This document shows, one piece after another, positions 20,802-31,192 of a stretch of 64,000 bases of DNA (positions are counted from its first letter, which is position 1; the number at the start of each line of letters is the position of its first letter). Origin of the DNA: Dipteris shenzhenensis. Taxonomy: Eukaryota; Polypodiophyta; Polypodiopsida; Gleicheniales. The stretch is taken from the NCBI GenBank assembly GCA_047967505.1, contig CM106541.1, one strand, 5' to 3'. The notes under the pieces were generated by a model. That model was not told the DNA's origin. It saw nothing but the letters and a program-made list of their open reading frames with translations, and did not search any database. Both the position numbers and the translations under genes were made by a program.

Positions 20802-22227
20802 TGTGGCCAGGAAGCGCGAGCTCACCTGATCCCCGGGATTCTATTTTTAGGGACTTATATAACCTTTTAGGGTACCCTCCTAGTCCTGCGGAGTTATACG
20901 GGTATATGACGGGTACTCTAAACACCCCCTAGGAGTCGGCACTCTCGGGGGGGTCACTCATCATATGTAACCCTATCACGTGAGTTCAACAAAAGGATAT
21001 TTTTTATTTCTAAAATTTACAGAAATAAATATACATAAGGGACTATTTAAAATAGTTTTGGAAAAAATTTACAGATTTGTATAGAAAAGGGGTACATTTT
21101 ATTAATGAAAAATTTACACAGATAAGGGATTTTAGAAATATGCCTTGAACGCATGTGGTATAGAGGGTTTATACATAGTGACCCCCTTGAGTCGGCACTA
21201 TAGACTCCAAACCACCCCACACCAGCTGAGATCATTCCAGCGGAGTCAGCACAGCTCAGCCAGCTACACAACGTAGGTCCATCTCCCATGCCGTCTTATG
21301 CCCCTTCCCCCATGCCGTCTTATGCCCCTTCCCCCATGCCGTCTTATGCCCCTTCCCCCATGCCGTCAGGAGGTCCTTCTGTCTCGCAAAGCCACCGGCG
21401 TACTCCTGTGCAGTCGAGACTCGGTTCTCTAGCTACGAGTGGTCAGCATGGTCCCATGCAGTCTCCAGCTACGAGTGGCTAGCATACTAGCTCGACACGA
21501 CACGGTAGCAGGCGTAGTAGCAAGGAGAGCGGTGGGGGATGCATGGCACAGTGCTTTGGGAGGGGTGGCGGTGGGGACGATGATGATTCAGATGATTTAG
21601 ACGTGCCTCCGGGTGATGGTACGATATTCTATGACATCAGTCAGCAGACAGGAGGCATCTTGATGGATGCGCGGGGGAAGGACATCATGGCCTTCATGCG
21701 CTCTGTAATTGCTAACAATTATAGAGATTGCTTTATCCACTTCAAAGACCAGCCAAAGAGGTTGGCTGATGAGACCCTCGCTGTTGTTTGCTCTAGGTAT
21801 CCTAACCCCCCCAATCGCCAATTCACAGATAAATGGGCCAAGTCAAATATTGTTATGATACTTGGCAATAAAAGATCTTCGCTTAAGAGGCAGGCACTAG
21901 CAAAGCTTGCCAAGCTCGAGGGAGTTCAACCACCAAGGGGCCCGCCCCACACCGCTCACAAGCATGAGTGCAAGAAAGCAATGAAGTCAGCGAGGAGGAC
22001 CCCAGTCTGCAGCACGTGGAGGCATGAAGGATCCAGATGGAGCAATATGGAAGCGTGCATTTTGGAGCAGGGGGTGTTGAATCATGGGAGGCCGAATTTG
22101 TAAGTATCGATCTCAAATTACATTGCGTCCGTTGTTTATAGGCCCGTGCACAAGACGATGAGGAAGAAGATGAGGAAGGAGGCGTAGAAGGGAGCGCAGA
22201 AGGGAGCGTGGAAGGCAGTGAGGATTA
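20802..22227 (+). pseudogene. ORF1-like (transposase_24-type) gene of CACTA C, copy 1
   Basis: Starts MWPGSASSPDPRDSIF and is interrupted by a MITE at 20944-21191. It continues with a PSYAPSPM repeat (about 21285-21370), a Ser/Thr-rich stretch, an acidic GGGGDDDDSDDLD run near 21590, and the conserved core DIMAFMRSVIANNYRDCFIH to WAKSNIVMILGNKRSSLKR (21685-21890). A TAG lies at 21480. Relative to copy 2 there is a one-base deletion near 21995 (GCGAGGAGGACC) that shifts the frame, and an internal exon is lost, so the donor at 22100 now faces the last acceptor at 22140. The last exon encodes an acidic tail ending at about 22227. Likely accessory DNA-binding protein of the element; this copy is dead. 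Confidence 0.75.
20944..21191. mobile_element. hAT-like MITE, copy 1 (248 bp)
   Basis: Termini CTCGGGGGGGTCACTC and, on the opposite strand, CTCAAGGGGGTCACTA form imperfect inverted repeats. It is flanked by the exact 8 bp duplication TCGGCACT (20936-20943 and 21192-21199), typical of the hAT superfamily. It carries no coding capacity and disrupts the ORF1-like gene. A near-identical copy sits at 60114-60359. Confidence 0.92.
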
Positions 22228-22245
22228 ATCAATAGAAGTAGTGCT

Positions 22246-22400
22246 AGCTACTCTTTTTTGTACTTAAAGCCACTAGCTTGGCTTCGTCTCTCTTGTAAAT
22301 ACACTCCTCTTATTTTTTGTACTTGAAGCCACATGACGTGGCTTAGCTTCCTTATTTTTTGTACTTGAAGCCACATGACATGGCTTAGCTTCGTGCTATA
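22246..22400 (+). repeat. Triplicated hairpin in ORF1 3' region
   Basis: Three copies of TTTTTTGTACTTGAAGCCAC-type sequence, each able to fold as AAGCCAC-ATGAC-GTGGCTT, follow the ORF1-like stop codon. The same hairpins are conserved in the inverted copy at 32290-32430, so they belong to the element and may be a 3' UTR or termination structure. Confidence 0.75.
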
Positions 22401-22589
22401 TGTACATACAAGCACTTTTTAAGCTTTCAATTTTATTGCGTTTTGGAGTTGTAATGTTTTATTTGGAATTGTAATTAAAATGCGGTTGGCTGTAAGAATT
22501 GAATTACACAATGTGGAAATGGGATTCTTGTAACTATATAGCATACACAACATACACATCATTCTGTAAATTTTAAAAAAAATATTATA

Positions 22590-22915
22590 AAGCGCATGTA
22601 TCAGTGCGTCTATAAACGTGTCTATATACGGGTCTGTCTGTTCGGCAAGCGTCTATTTTCGCATCTATAAATGCATTTATAAGACCGTTTAAAAATGCAT
22701 CTTTGCACGCATTTAATGATGCGTCTGTCTATTTTTGAAATTTTTAAGCAGCGCATCTATTTAAGCGTCTAAATGCGCGTATATACGTGCGTGTGTCTGA
22801 AATATAGATGCACTATTAGACACGGGTCTCCAGACACGGAAATAGACATGCAAATAGACGCACCCGTAAGTTTTTTATTTAGTTCAGTAAACGCATTTGT
22901 GTGTGCGTCTATGGC
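22590..22915. repeat. Right subterminal repeats of CACTA C
   Basis: Array of GCGTCTATAAACGC-like motifs in both orientations just inside the right terminus, mirrored in the inverted copy at 31830-32090. About 200 bp of non-repetitive AT-rich sequence separates it from the ORF1 3' hairpins. Confidence 0.85.
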
Positions 22916-22935
22916 TGCTTTGTCTTGTTGTGTTT

Positions 22936-24728
22936 GTGGAGATTGGTGATGATACTGATTGTGTAGGCCCAAAATATTATTGTAGGATTGCCTAAGTTCA
23001 AGGTTGCAGAAATGCATAAGGTATGTGAGGCCTGTCAATTTGGAAAATAGGCATGGAAACCATTTCCCAGACATGTTCAAGAGAGTAAGAGGCCATTGGA
23101 ATTAATCCACTCTGATGTGTGGACTACTAAAGCTGCATCTATTGGAGGCTATCATTATTTTGTCACTTTTATTGATGACTATAGCAGAAAAGTTTGGGTG
23201 TATTTTATGAAAAATAAAAGTGAAGTGTTTGGGCATTTCAAAGCTTTTAAGGCTATGGTTGAGAAAGGAACAGGCCTGCAAATAAAATGCCTAAGGTCAG
23301 ATGGAGGGGGAGAGTACCTCTCAAATGAGTTTGCAAGGTTCCTACAGGAGCATGGCATAAAGCAGCAATATTCATGTAGTCATACGCCACATCAAAATGG
23401 ACTTGCAGAAAGGAAAAACATGCATATTGGAGAGGTATCTCGTGCCATGCTCAACGAAAAAGATCTACCAGATTATTATTAGGCTACAGCAGTTGTTACA
23501 GCAGTCTACATAATGAACAGGACTCCCACTACAGCAATACATGGCATGACACCAGAGGAGAGGTATACTGGTAGGAAACCAGATATTTCTCATTTGAAAG
23601 TTTTTGGTTGCATTGCCTATGTTCATGTGCCAGATGAGTTGAGATCCGAAAGCTGAGAATTGCATCTTTATTGGTTATTCTCTGCAACAGAAAGGGTATA
23701 GATTCTATAACCCTTCTACTCGTAAGTTTACAGTGAGCAGAGATGTTGCTTTTGATGAGATGAGCAGTTGGTATAAACTAGTAAATGTGATTGATGATGT
23801 AGATGTACAAAATGGTAATGCTGCACAGAATTCACAGCAGCAATCACAAAATATTAGTGGACCTGTAGTGTCCTCTTGCAGCGGTTCACATACTTCACCA
23901 TGGATAGGCAAATTGAGATCAGGAGGATCTCCTTAAAGCAATGCAGATAGTGCTATGCAAGAATGATGAAAAGGAAAAGAGGAGGAAAAGAGAAAGTAGA
24001 TCAACCCATGGTTGATGTGAATGCAGGTCACTCTTATGTGGATGTTGAATCCAGTGGCTCAGAACAGAGCCTTGATGATGAGTTGGGTATTCCTTCTATT
24101 GTTACACTTGGAGTAAGGAAGATAAGGGATGTTTTGAGAGCACCTAGTAGTGAGCCTATTTTGCACAGGTCTACCAGAGTTAAGTATCCTGTGGATAGGC
24201 TGAAATATGATGGATTTACAGCCATTCAATATGCCTATATGGTCAAAGTGATACATGAACCAGAACCCACTTCTTTTGAGCAAGCCATGGGAAAAGAAAA
24301 ATGGGAGAAATCCATGGATGAAGAAATGGATGCCTTGGAAGCAAATGCTACATGGGAATTGGTGCCTTTGCCTAAAGACAAGAATGCAATTGGTTGCAAG
24401 TGGGTTTATAAGGTGAAGCACAATGTAGATGGTTCTGTGAATAGATACAAGGCAAGATTAGTTGTCAAGGGATATGCACAGACATATGGCATTGATTTTG
24501 AAGAAACATTCAATCTGGTTGCAAAGATGGCAACCGTAAGAGCAATCATTGCTATGGATGCATCAAAGGGATGGTCTTTACATCAGATGGATGTAGAGAA
24601 TGCCTTCTTGCATGGTGATTTGCAAGAAGAGGTCTGTATGGAGCAGCCACCAGGATATGTGCATGCTGTTCATCCTATCCTGAGTTTGTTTGCAGGTTGA
24701 AGAAAGCCTTATATGGCTTGAATAAGAT
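22936..24728 (+). pseudogene. Ty1/copia integrase and partial reverse transcriptase (right half)
   Basis: Begins just right of CACTA C within the protease region (VEIGDDTDC), then the GAG-pre-integrase end CEACQFGK, and a complete integrase core (23096-23482) with the D-D-E residues in FIDDYSRKVWVY, RSDGGGEYLS and HQNGLAERKN. After a TAG at 23480 come YIMNRTPTTAIHG and KVFGCIAYVHVP, a frameshift near 23650, FIGYSLQQKGYRFYNPSTRK, then the reverse transcriptase start (23963-24728: ATWELVPLPKDKNAIGCKWV, QMDVENAFLHGDLQEEVCME). It stops before the YADD motif at about 24728. Much of the protease to pre-integrase interval is missing, so a deletion came before or with the CACTA insertion. Confidence 0.88.
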
Positions 24729-24966
24729 CCTTGATTTTTTGCATAGAATTTGGTGATTCTCATTAGAGGAGAATTGGGGTCTCCAAAGGGCCCCAAATTA
24801 GTGTTTCCTAATTTCAAGGGGTTAGTGAAGGATTTGAGGTATACCAATGGGAATGCTCCTTTTTGTGGGGCAATGCCATGTTGAGGTGGCATGTCCATAA
24901 TAAATGCCCAAGGAAATAGGTGGTTTTAATTGGAAAAACTATGCCAAAAAGTTAATATGCGACTGG

Positions 24967-25045
24967 TGCACCTGTGGGGAATGGAACCCACAACCTCTTG
25001 TACATCATTAAAGAGCCTTGACCACTAGGCCACCAAGCCAGTGGT
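24967..25045 (-). repeat. tRNA-derived (SINE head-like) sequence
   Basis: The minus strand contains an RNA polymerase III A-box match TGGCCTAGTGGTCAAGG (plus-strand 25018-25034 region) and a B-box-like GGGTTCCATTCCCC (24976-24989) at tRNA-like spacing. No clean cloverleaf or 3' acceptor is visible, so it is a SINE head or pseudo-tRNA rather than a tRNA gene. Confidence 0.5.
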
Positions 25046-27369
25046 GACACTCTCCTTGCCACGTGAAATATAAAATAGCCCCACTTCTTCATTTGGTGGA
25101 TCCTCGAGCATAAATGCAAGGCAAAACCATGTATACTCTTCTAAAACCACCTTGTCCTCCTTTACGACCCCTACACATAGGATTGTATTAGGGAGACTAA
25201 TCTTTTGCTAATCCATTCCTTACGAGGCCCTTTCAAGACCCCAAATCTCCCCTAATGCACATCACCAGCGCATCTGGAGCGGGTCAAAACTTCCAAATCG
25301 ACCCTGGACACACCGAAAACTGATGCCCAAAGGCCCGAAAAAGGCCAAAAATGCACAGAATGGGAAATTTGCACAAAAATGCAATTTGTCCTTGCATAAT
25401 GATTGCCTTAGTGGCATATTAATGAGATGCACTCTATCAAAACTTGCTGTTCTAAACACCATAGAGCTTGACACATGTCACACATGAGTAGTTTTTCCCT
25501 CCTTTGTGTAGTCTCTATGCTGCATCTCTCTGCATCAGACTGTCCACATTCTAACATGTCATCTATCCACAACTTATCACTTGTCATCTACATGCAACTC
25601 ACCACCTATCATTTACATGCAAATATCCCATGCTAATTTAGGTTTGTGACCACCTGGCCAACATTGTCTTGGTGTGAACAATGTGCTCGTTCTTGGAGGT
25701 GGCTTTAGCTACTCCTAATTAAACTTAAAAAATTTTATTTATGTTAATTGAGTGGGTCATGTGAGACCTACATTGGACTCCCACAATCATTCATATGTTT
25801 TGCATTGATTTTAAAACAAGTGGTTAAAAGTTAATCCTAAACAAAGAAAAATGTATTTCCTTGTGCAACCATCACGCTGGTTCTATTTTAGTGCAAGTCA
25901 TAATTAATCCTAAACCAAGAAAAATGTATTTTCTTGCAACCACCGCACTGGTTCTAAATTTAAACATTTTTCTTCATCTAGTCTCTATGCTACATCTTTG
26001 TACATCAAACTATTCCTAGTCTATCCTATCATCTACCCTCATCTCATGACCTATCATCTATTCTGCACTGATCCAGATTTGCGACTACTTCACTAACGTT
26101 GACTTAGTGTGACCACAACATTGGTTCTTGGAGTTATTTTAGTGGTGGGACACCAACACAGATCTCATATAAATTTCACATATGTTTCTCATATACTTAG
26201 TTTTTTTATTCATATATTTCACACTGAGGGGTCCCTTTCATGTTGATGTGGACCTTCAAGAGTCTGGTCTAGGGGTAGGGGCCATAGACATGCCATGTAT
26301 GTCTAGTGGCATGCCACTTATGTATTTCCTTGTGCAATTACCACTGTGCTAGTTTTTGAAATCAAGTAAAGTGTAGTTCCTAAACTAGGATCGAGATAGC
26401 AATGCATTTGAGATTCTCTCTTTTGTTGGAATGTGCTTTTCACCATAGGTTTGAATGAATATATAGATTTAGCCGTAGCCTTAAGTTCAAAATTATCCTC
26501 ATGTGGAGTATTTTCCCTCTCCACTAAATATACCATCTTTTTGCTTATTCCATAATGTTTCTTGCACTTTGTGACAATGTACACAAAGGTTATTTAATAG
26601 CAAAAAACCAAATTTAGTACTGCAAGCATGGCAATCCATGGTAATAGCCATTATGAGAGTAGGATCGATGCTTCTAGACATCTATTTTTCCTATGCCTCA
26701 TTGCATCAAGCCTCCTCTTGCAATTCTTATTATCATCAATTATTGTGTTTGTAGTTCTATGCCTAATTCTAGCCACACAATAATCTCTATGCACATTATT
26801 TGAAAGCCAGAAGAGACATCATGGGATAGGCTAAGTGGGGCATATTATGAGATAGAATTGACTTCACAATAGGATAATTCTGAATTTCCAACTACAGCCA
26901 CCTCTGTAGATTCATTCAAACTAAAGGAGGTCAAAAGCACTCTCCAAAAGCAATAATCTCCCAATTACATTGCTAGCTTGATCATGAACTTGTCTCTTTC
27001 TTTTGTCATTCACAAATATGGTTTGGAAGATTTCTTATAGGGTTTGGTGGATAAGTTAATCCTAAACCAAGGAAAATGAATTTCCTTCACACCAAAACTA
27101 GCCAAGAAATTAAACTAAACTAATTTAACTTTGGAAAGAAAGGAATTTCAACCACCGGGCTGGTTATCAATTATTTCGGTTGCAAAATATATCTCTATTT
27201 TTTATTTCTAAAATTAAACAATAACAAAACTTAGTTTAGGACAATCACATTAACTAATGAATTATATATTGTCGTTGTTAAAACCACTAGGCTAGTTTTG
27301 GATGATCACAATCCAAGCTAGGCTGTGTATGACCCAAAATAGCCTAGAAACTAAACTATTAAACTACTA

Positions 27370-27830
27370 CAACTACTAGTAAACTAAACTAATTTGACTA
27401 CTTGGAAACATAGTAATTTTAACTACCAAGCTGGTCAGCAATTTTTTGATCAATTGCCAAATGCTAACATTCAATAGGTGGAACATGGAGAATTTTAATA
27501 ATGATGGAGCACAGAGCCCAGAAATGAAAACTAATTTTTCTAGTCTCGTAAACTAAACTAACTTAACTACTTGGAAACACAGCACCATCGGAATGCTCAT
27601 CAATTGCCACCATATGTGATGGCATTCAATAGATGGGACATGTAGACTTATAATAACGATGGAGAAGAGAGCCCAGAAATTAAACTAAAGTAGTTTATTC
27701 ACTTATAAATTAGACTATTTAACTACTTGGAAAACAACACCACCAGGTTAGTCATCAATTGCCACCATGCTAGCATTCAATAGGCAAGAAATGGAGACTT
27801 ATAATAATGATGGAGCAGATAGAAAAATGA
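27370..27830. repeat. Imperfect ~150-180 bp tandem repeat
   Basis: About three units containing AAACTAAACTAA, AACTACTTGGAAA, a CACCAGGCTGGT-like inverted motif, TCATCAATTGCCACCATG, and CATTCAATAGGTGGGACATG followed by AATAATGATGGAGCA. Divergence between units is substantial. Confidence 0.7.
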
Positions 27831-28199
27831 TAGTGTGGTAAGGATTAATCGGTAGGCATCGGAGCTCAATCAAGATTAAGTGTGGTGACTTAATGTCACT
27901 GGTTTTTAGCCACCAGGCTTATAGCCAAGTAAATAGCCATTGGGCTTTTAATTGTTGGCATGATGAGATGATCATCAAATCAACACAAAGTTTGCAACTC
28001 TCTTCAAAGGGGATTCAGGGTTTTGAGGTTTTTCCTTTTCAAAATGAAGTGCCATGTTGGAAAAAGTTTCTTATGATGCCTCTTCTGAAATGATCAGGCA
28101 ACTAATTGTTTACTGGCAATTTGATCAAAATAGCTTAACTAGAAGGATGACAAGCTCATCGCATGGGAGGGGGGGGATATTGGGCTATTTAAGTCCCAT

Positions 28200-28450
28200 A
28201 TAGCCTCGTCGACTTCACATTGCTCCACCACCATCGCCCACCCTCATCTCCACCACCTTTGCTACTTCATGCTGGTCTACCCTCATCTCTACCACCCTCG
28301 TCCACTTCACACAGTTGCACCTTCATCTCCCACCCTCATCTCCTACTCCATCATCTTCCACCCTCATTCCACCACCTTTTTTGACTTCACACTACTCTAC
28401 CGTCATCTTTACCACCCTTGTGGACTTTACATAGCTCCACCCTCCTCCTA
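28200..28450. repeat. Minisatellite CCACCCTCATCTCCACCACC
   Basis: About five imperfect units of roughly 50-60 bp based on CCACCCTCATCTCCACCACC followed by TTYGTCGACTTCACA. The overlapping frame 28269-28649 reads as a low-complexity repeat and is probably not a gene. Confidence 0.6.
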
Positions 28451-29837
28451 CTGGCCCTTCTCTCCACCTTCAAGCTATGCCCCACCTTTAGTTGATTTCG
28501 TTCTTATCCCTAGCTATCGCCAAAGTAGTGGCAGTTCTCTCTCCCATGATTGTAGAGTGTCTCAAATTCTAATGGACCTTAATTGGATTGGAAATTTGGT
28601 TGATTTTGACCACACGAGAACTACGTTTGAGTCCTACAGCCTCATATGATGTTTATTTATGGATTCTATATGGGCCACACAGCTAAGTTATCCAGGCCAC
28701 GAAAATGATCTTTTAGGAGATTTTGCGACATTAGATGCAATAGAAATGAGATGAAGATCGTTTTTAAAAAATTTGAGTGGTATTAACTAGAAAAGAAATC
28801 AAGGCATGAGGCTAGACACTAGGCATGGTGATGCTCAAGGGCCATGGGGGAAAGGGAACATGAGGGGAGAAGTGTTGACATGGGTGGGGAAAAGAGATTA
28901 AGAGGTGCGGGAATGAAGTGGGAGACTATGGCACAAGGGGGAAGGGAGAGGGGAAAGAGGAGCATGTACATGATCGGAGGTGGAATGTGAAGATCGAGAC
29001 ATCAAGGGAAGAGAGTCATGCTTTATTTGAAAGGAAGGAGGGGGGAAATCAAAATACTAGCATTGTGGCTAGACAAGAATGAGCGTGTCACATCAAGGAA
29101 TAGCCCCCTCCTTTTATAGCCAAGAGAGAGAGTCTCTCCCAATAAATGCATCCTCCCACATGCATGGTGTGTGTGGAGGAATCTCCCATGTGGGCTAGGT
29201 GGGTACGCACTCTCAATTGTGTGAGACAACCCTTTGCCTCATTTTTTCACATAAATCAAACCCCATATCCCATGTCTAAGACACTCCCTTTGTCCCTTCT
29301 CAATTTTATAATGTGTTCAAACATTTAGGAGGACAAGTGGAGGGTTGGCACAAGGAATCTTGCCACCTCATCGTACTGTCCCCATTATTTAACTTGCATT
29401 GTTGGACTATCGACACCCCCCCCACATGGGCCTATCCTACATGGAGTGAAAGACGTAGACTTAAAGATACAACGGCAACTCAAAGATCTGAAGAAAGTTA
29501 TAACTTTGATTTCAAAACAACGATCAAAGTTGCTATTGGCAGCAAAAAAAAGTAAAAATAAAATTGTAAAGTATTAAGAGGATTTGATAAATATGTATAA
29601 GCACTTAGTAGATTATCAAAACAATAGAATCAATGATCTTGAAAGTATAGTTCAAGATATATAAATTAACTCTCTAGGACAATAAATTCAAACAATGGAA
29701 TATATATAGAAGTGTTTGAAATTTATTATTATGAAAAAATGTAAATTTAATAAAAATTATAATTAATTTGTTCTTTAATCATTAAAATAAATTTTTAGAA
29801 GAAACAATTATGATCACATGATCGTAAATTTTTCCAA

Positions 29838-29864
29838 CGTGGCTTGCCACGGGTTTTACACTAG
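29838..29864 (+). mobile_element. Helitron-like 3' terminus
   Basis: Hairpin CGTGGC-TT-GCCACG (29838-29851) is followed nine bases later by CTAG (29861-29864) and then T, matching the Helitron 3' signature (GC-rich hairpin then CTRR, inserted before T). The element body would lie to the left. The TC-type 5' end was not identified with confidence; TCCTTGATT near 24734, at the copia break, is one candidate. Confidence 0.5.
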
Positions 29865-29968
29865 TGTTTTTGTTTTAACCAAACGTTTCAAAACGTTGAA
29901 TATAAATAGTGCTTGCTGAGACTGTATGAGTTAATCGCAAAAGTTGCAAAAGCGATGTCGTAAAACCA

Positions 29969-31192
29969 TCAGGAAAAGGCAGGGCGAATTGCGGTTCCAC
30001 CGTCAACCACCAGCATGGAACCCATGACGAAGGATGAACAAGGCATGCACAAGAACGCCACAGCTGCAGCCACCTCTTGGGGCTCTCCTGTTCGCCCCAA
30101 TGGAATGTCTTTCACAAACTTCTCCGACTGCCCGGCTATCACCTGCATGATCATCATCTCCGCACTCAGCACATCAGCAACCTGATAATCAAAAGAAACG
30201 AGAAAACGGAGAAAGAAAGCCTTCGAAACTAATGGTGAGTGCATCACCTCGGCCGCGAGCTCCGTTGCTATGACTCCCGGAGCCACGGCGTTCACCAAGA
30301 TGCCATCCTTGACCCACTCCACTGCCAGCGCCCTGGTCAACTGATTCATCCCGGCTGCAAAATCATGCACTGGCATTTAGTTCATTCAACTATTCGTCGA
30401 GTACCGGGATCCCAGTGCAAGAGGGAGAGGAGAACTGCGAAGGGTACCTTTTGCGACTTGATATACTGTCAAAGGGATTGCAGCGGTAGTGAAACTGACG
30501 ACGGAGCTGATGAACACCATTCGTCCTCTCCCGGAAGCCTTTAGCAAAGGATGGCTGAGCTGCGATAAGTGGAAAGCGGATTCCAAGTTTGTTGCCATGA
30601 CGAAATCATAATCTTCTTTCGGGACATCTGTGGTTGGCTTTGGGTTGGTAGTTCCGCCCACGTTGTGAACCTGCGGTCAGTATTGAACAGCATAAACTTA
30701 CAAGAACATTGCATGTTTGAGAGCTCCCAAATTAAACAGAGCTTGCGCGTGAGGATCAAGCGCTTAGAGGTAGCCTACCAGAATATCCAACTTCCCGTCG
30801 AAATGCCTAGAAACTTCTTGTACCAGTTGGATGCGTGACTCGGCTGAAGTTGCATCGCAAATTGAACCCTCTACAGCAAATCCAGCGTCTTTCCATTCCT
30901 TTAGGCGTTCTTCCATATGAGCTGCTGTGCGGGCACAGGTATACACTGATGCTCCCAGACCGGCCAGCTCCTCCACTATGGCCTTCCTGCGGGATGGCAA
31001 TGCAACGGATGAGCTGAGCTGCAACACAGCAAGGTTCTTTTCCTAACGCACCGTATAACCGCAAACAAGAAGTCAGAAAAGAAAGTGCGTGTGTGGTTAC
31101 CCAATGCCTCGAGTACCACCAGTAACCAGTGCTGTGCGCCCTTGCAAGCTCCAACGAGCTGACAGAGAAGATGAGAAAGGATGGCTAACCAT
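29969..31192 (-). CDS. Short-chain dehydrogenase/reductase (tropinone reductase-like), five exons
   Basis: Start ATG at 31192, stop TGA at 29971-29969. Exons: 31192-31101, 30986-30779, 30670-30448, 30354-30248, 30181-29969, all with GT/AG introns and consistent phase, giving 280 residues, a normal length for classical SDRs. The cofactor motif TGGTRGIG is at residues 24-31, VHNVGG (usual NNAG) at 102-106, and the catalytic set is Asn128, Ser156, Tyr170 and Lys174 (YQVAK). The segment AVAPGVIATELA and the C-terminal MGSMLVVDGGTAIRP are also typical. It would be an NAD(P)H-dependent oxidoreductase, most like plant tropinone-reductase-like (SDR65C) proteins; the substrate cannot be told. No stops or frameshifts occur, unlike every other coding region here. 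No clear TATA box or poly(A) signal was seen. Confidence 0.93.

Larger units (their letters stand above)
16123..22932. mobile_element. Complete CACTA element C inserted in a copia element
   Basis: The 6.81 kb element has terminal inverted repeats CTCAACAACACAAAGCA (16123-16139) and, on the minus strand, CACAACAAGACAAAGCA (22932-22916). It is flanked by a 3 bp duplication TTT (16120-16122 and 22933-22935), the size expected for CACTA elements. It carries a TNP2-like transposase on the minus strand, an ORF1-like gene on the plus strand, subterminal repeats at both ends and between the genes, and a nested MITE. Copia gag lies to the left and copia integrase to the right in the same orientation, proving insertion. 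Confidence 0.9.
24729..29837. other. Non-coding repeat-rich stretch, possibly the body of a Helitron
   Basis: No convincing gene in 5.1 kb. It holds a tRNA-like sequence (24967-25045), two imperfect ~470 bp copies containing TAGTCTCTATGCTRCATCT (25508 and 25979), a motif around CCACCAGGCTGGT recurring from 25870 to 27960, a ~180 bp imperfect tandem repeat (27370-27830) and a Ser/Pro-coding minisatellite (28200-28450). It ends at a Helitron-like 3' terminus. Reading frames are short and without recognisable domains. Confidence 0.55.

Noticed and set aside
24967-25045. Functional tRNA gene
   Set aside because: A and B boxes are present but no proper acceptor stem or clear anticodon loop can be drawn; more like a SINE head.
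28269-28649. 126-residue ORF as a gene
   Set aside because: It spans a CCACCCTCATCTCC minisatellite and has no non-repetitive domain.
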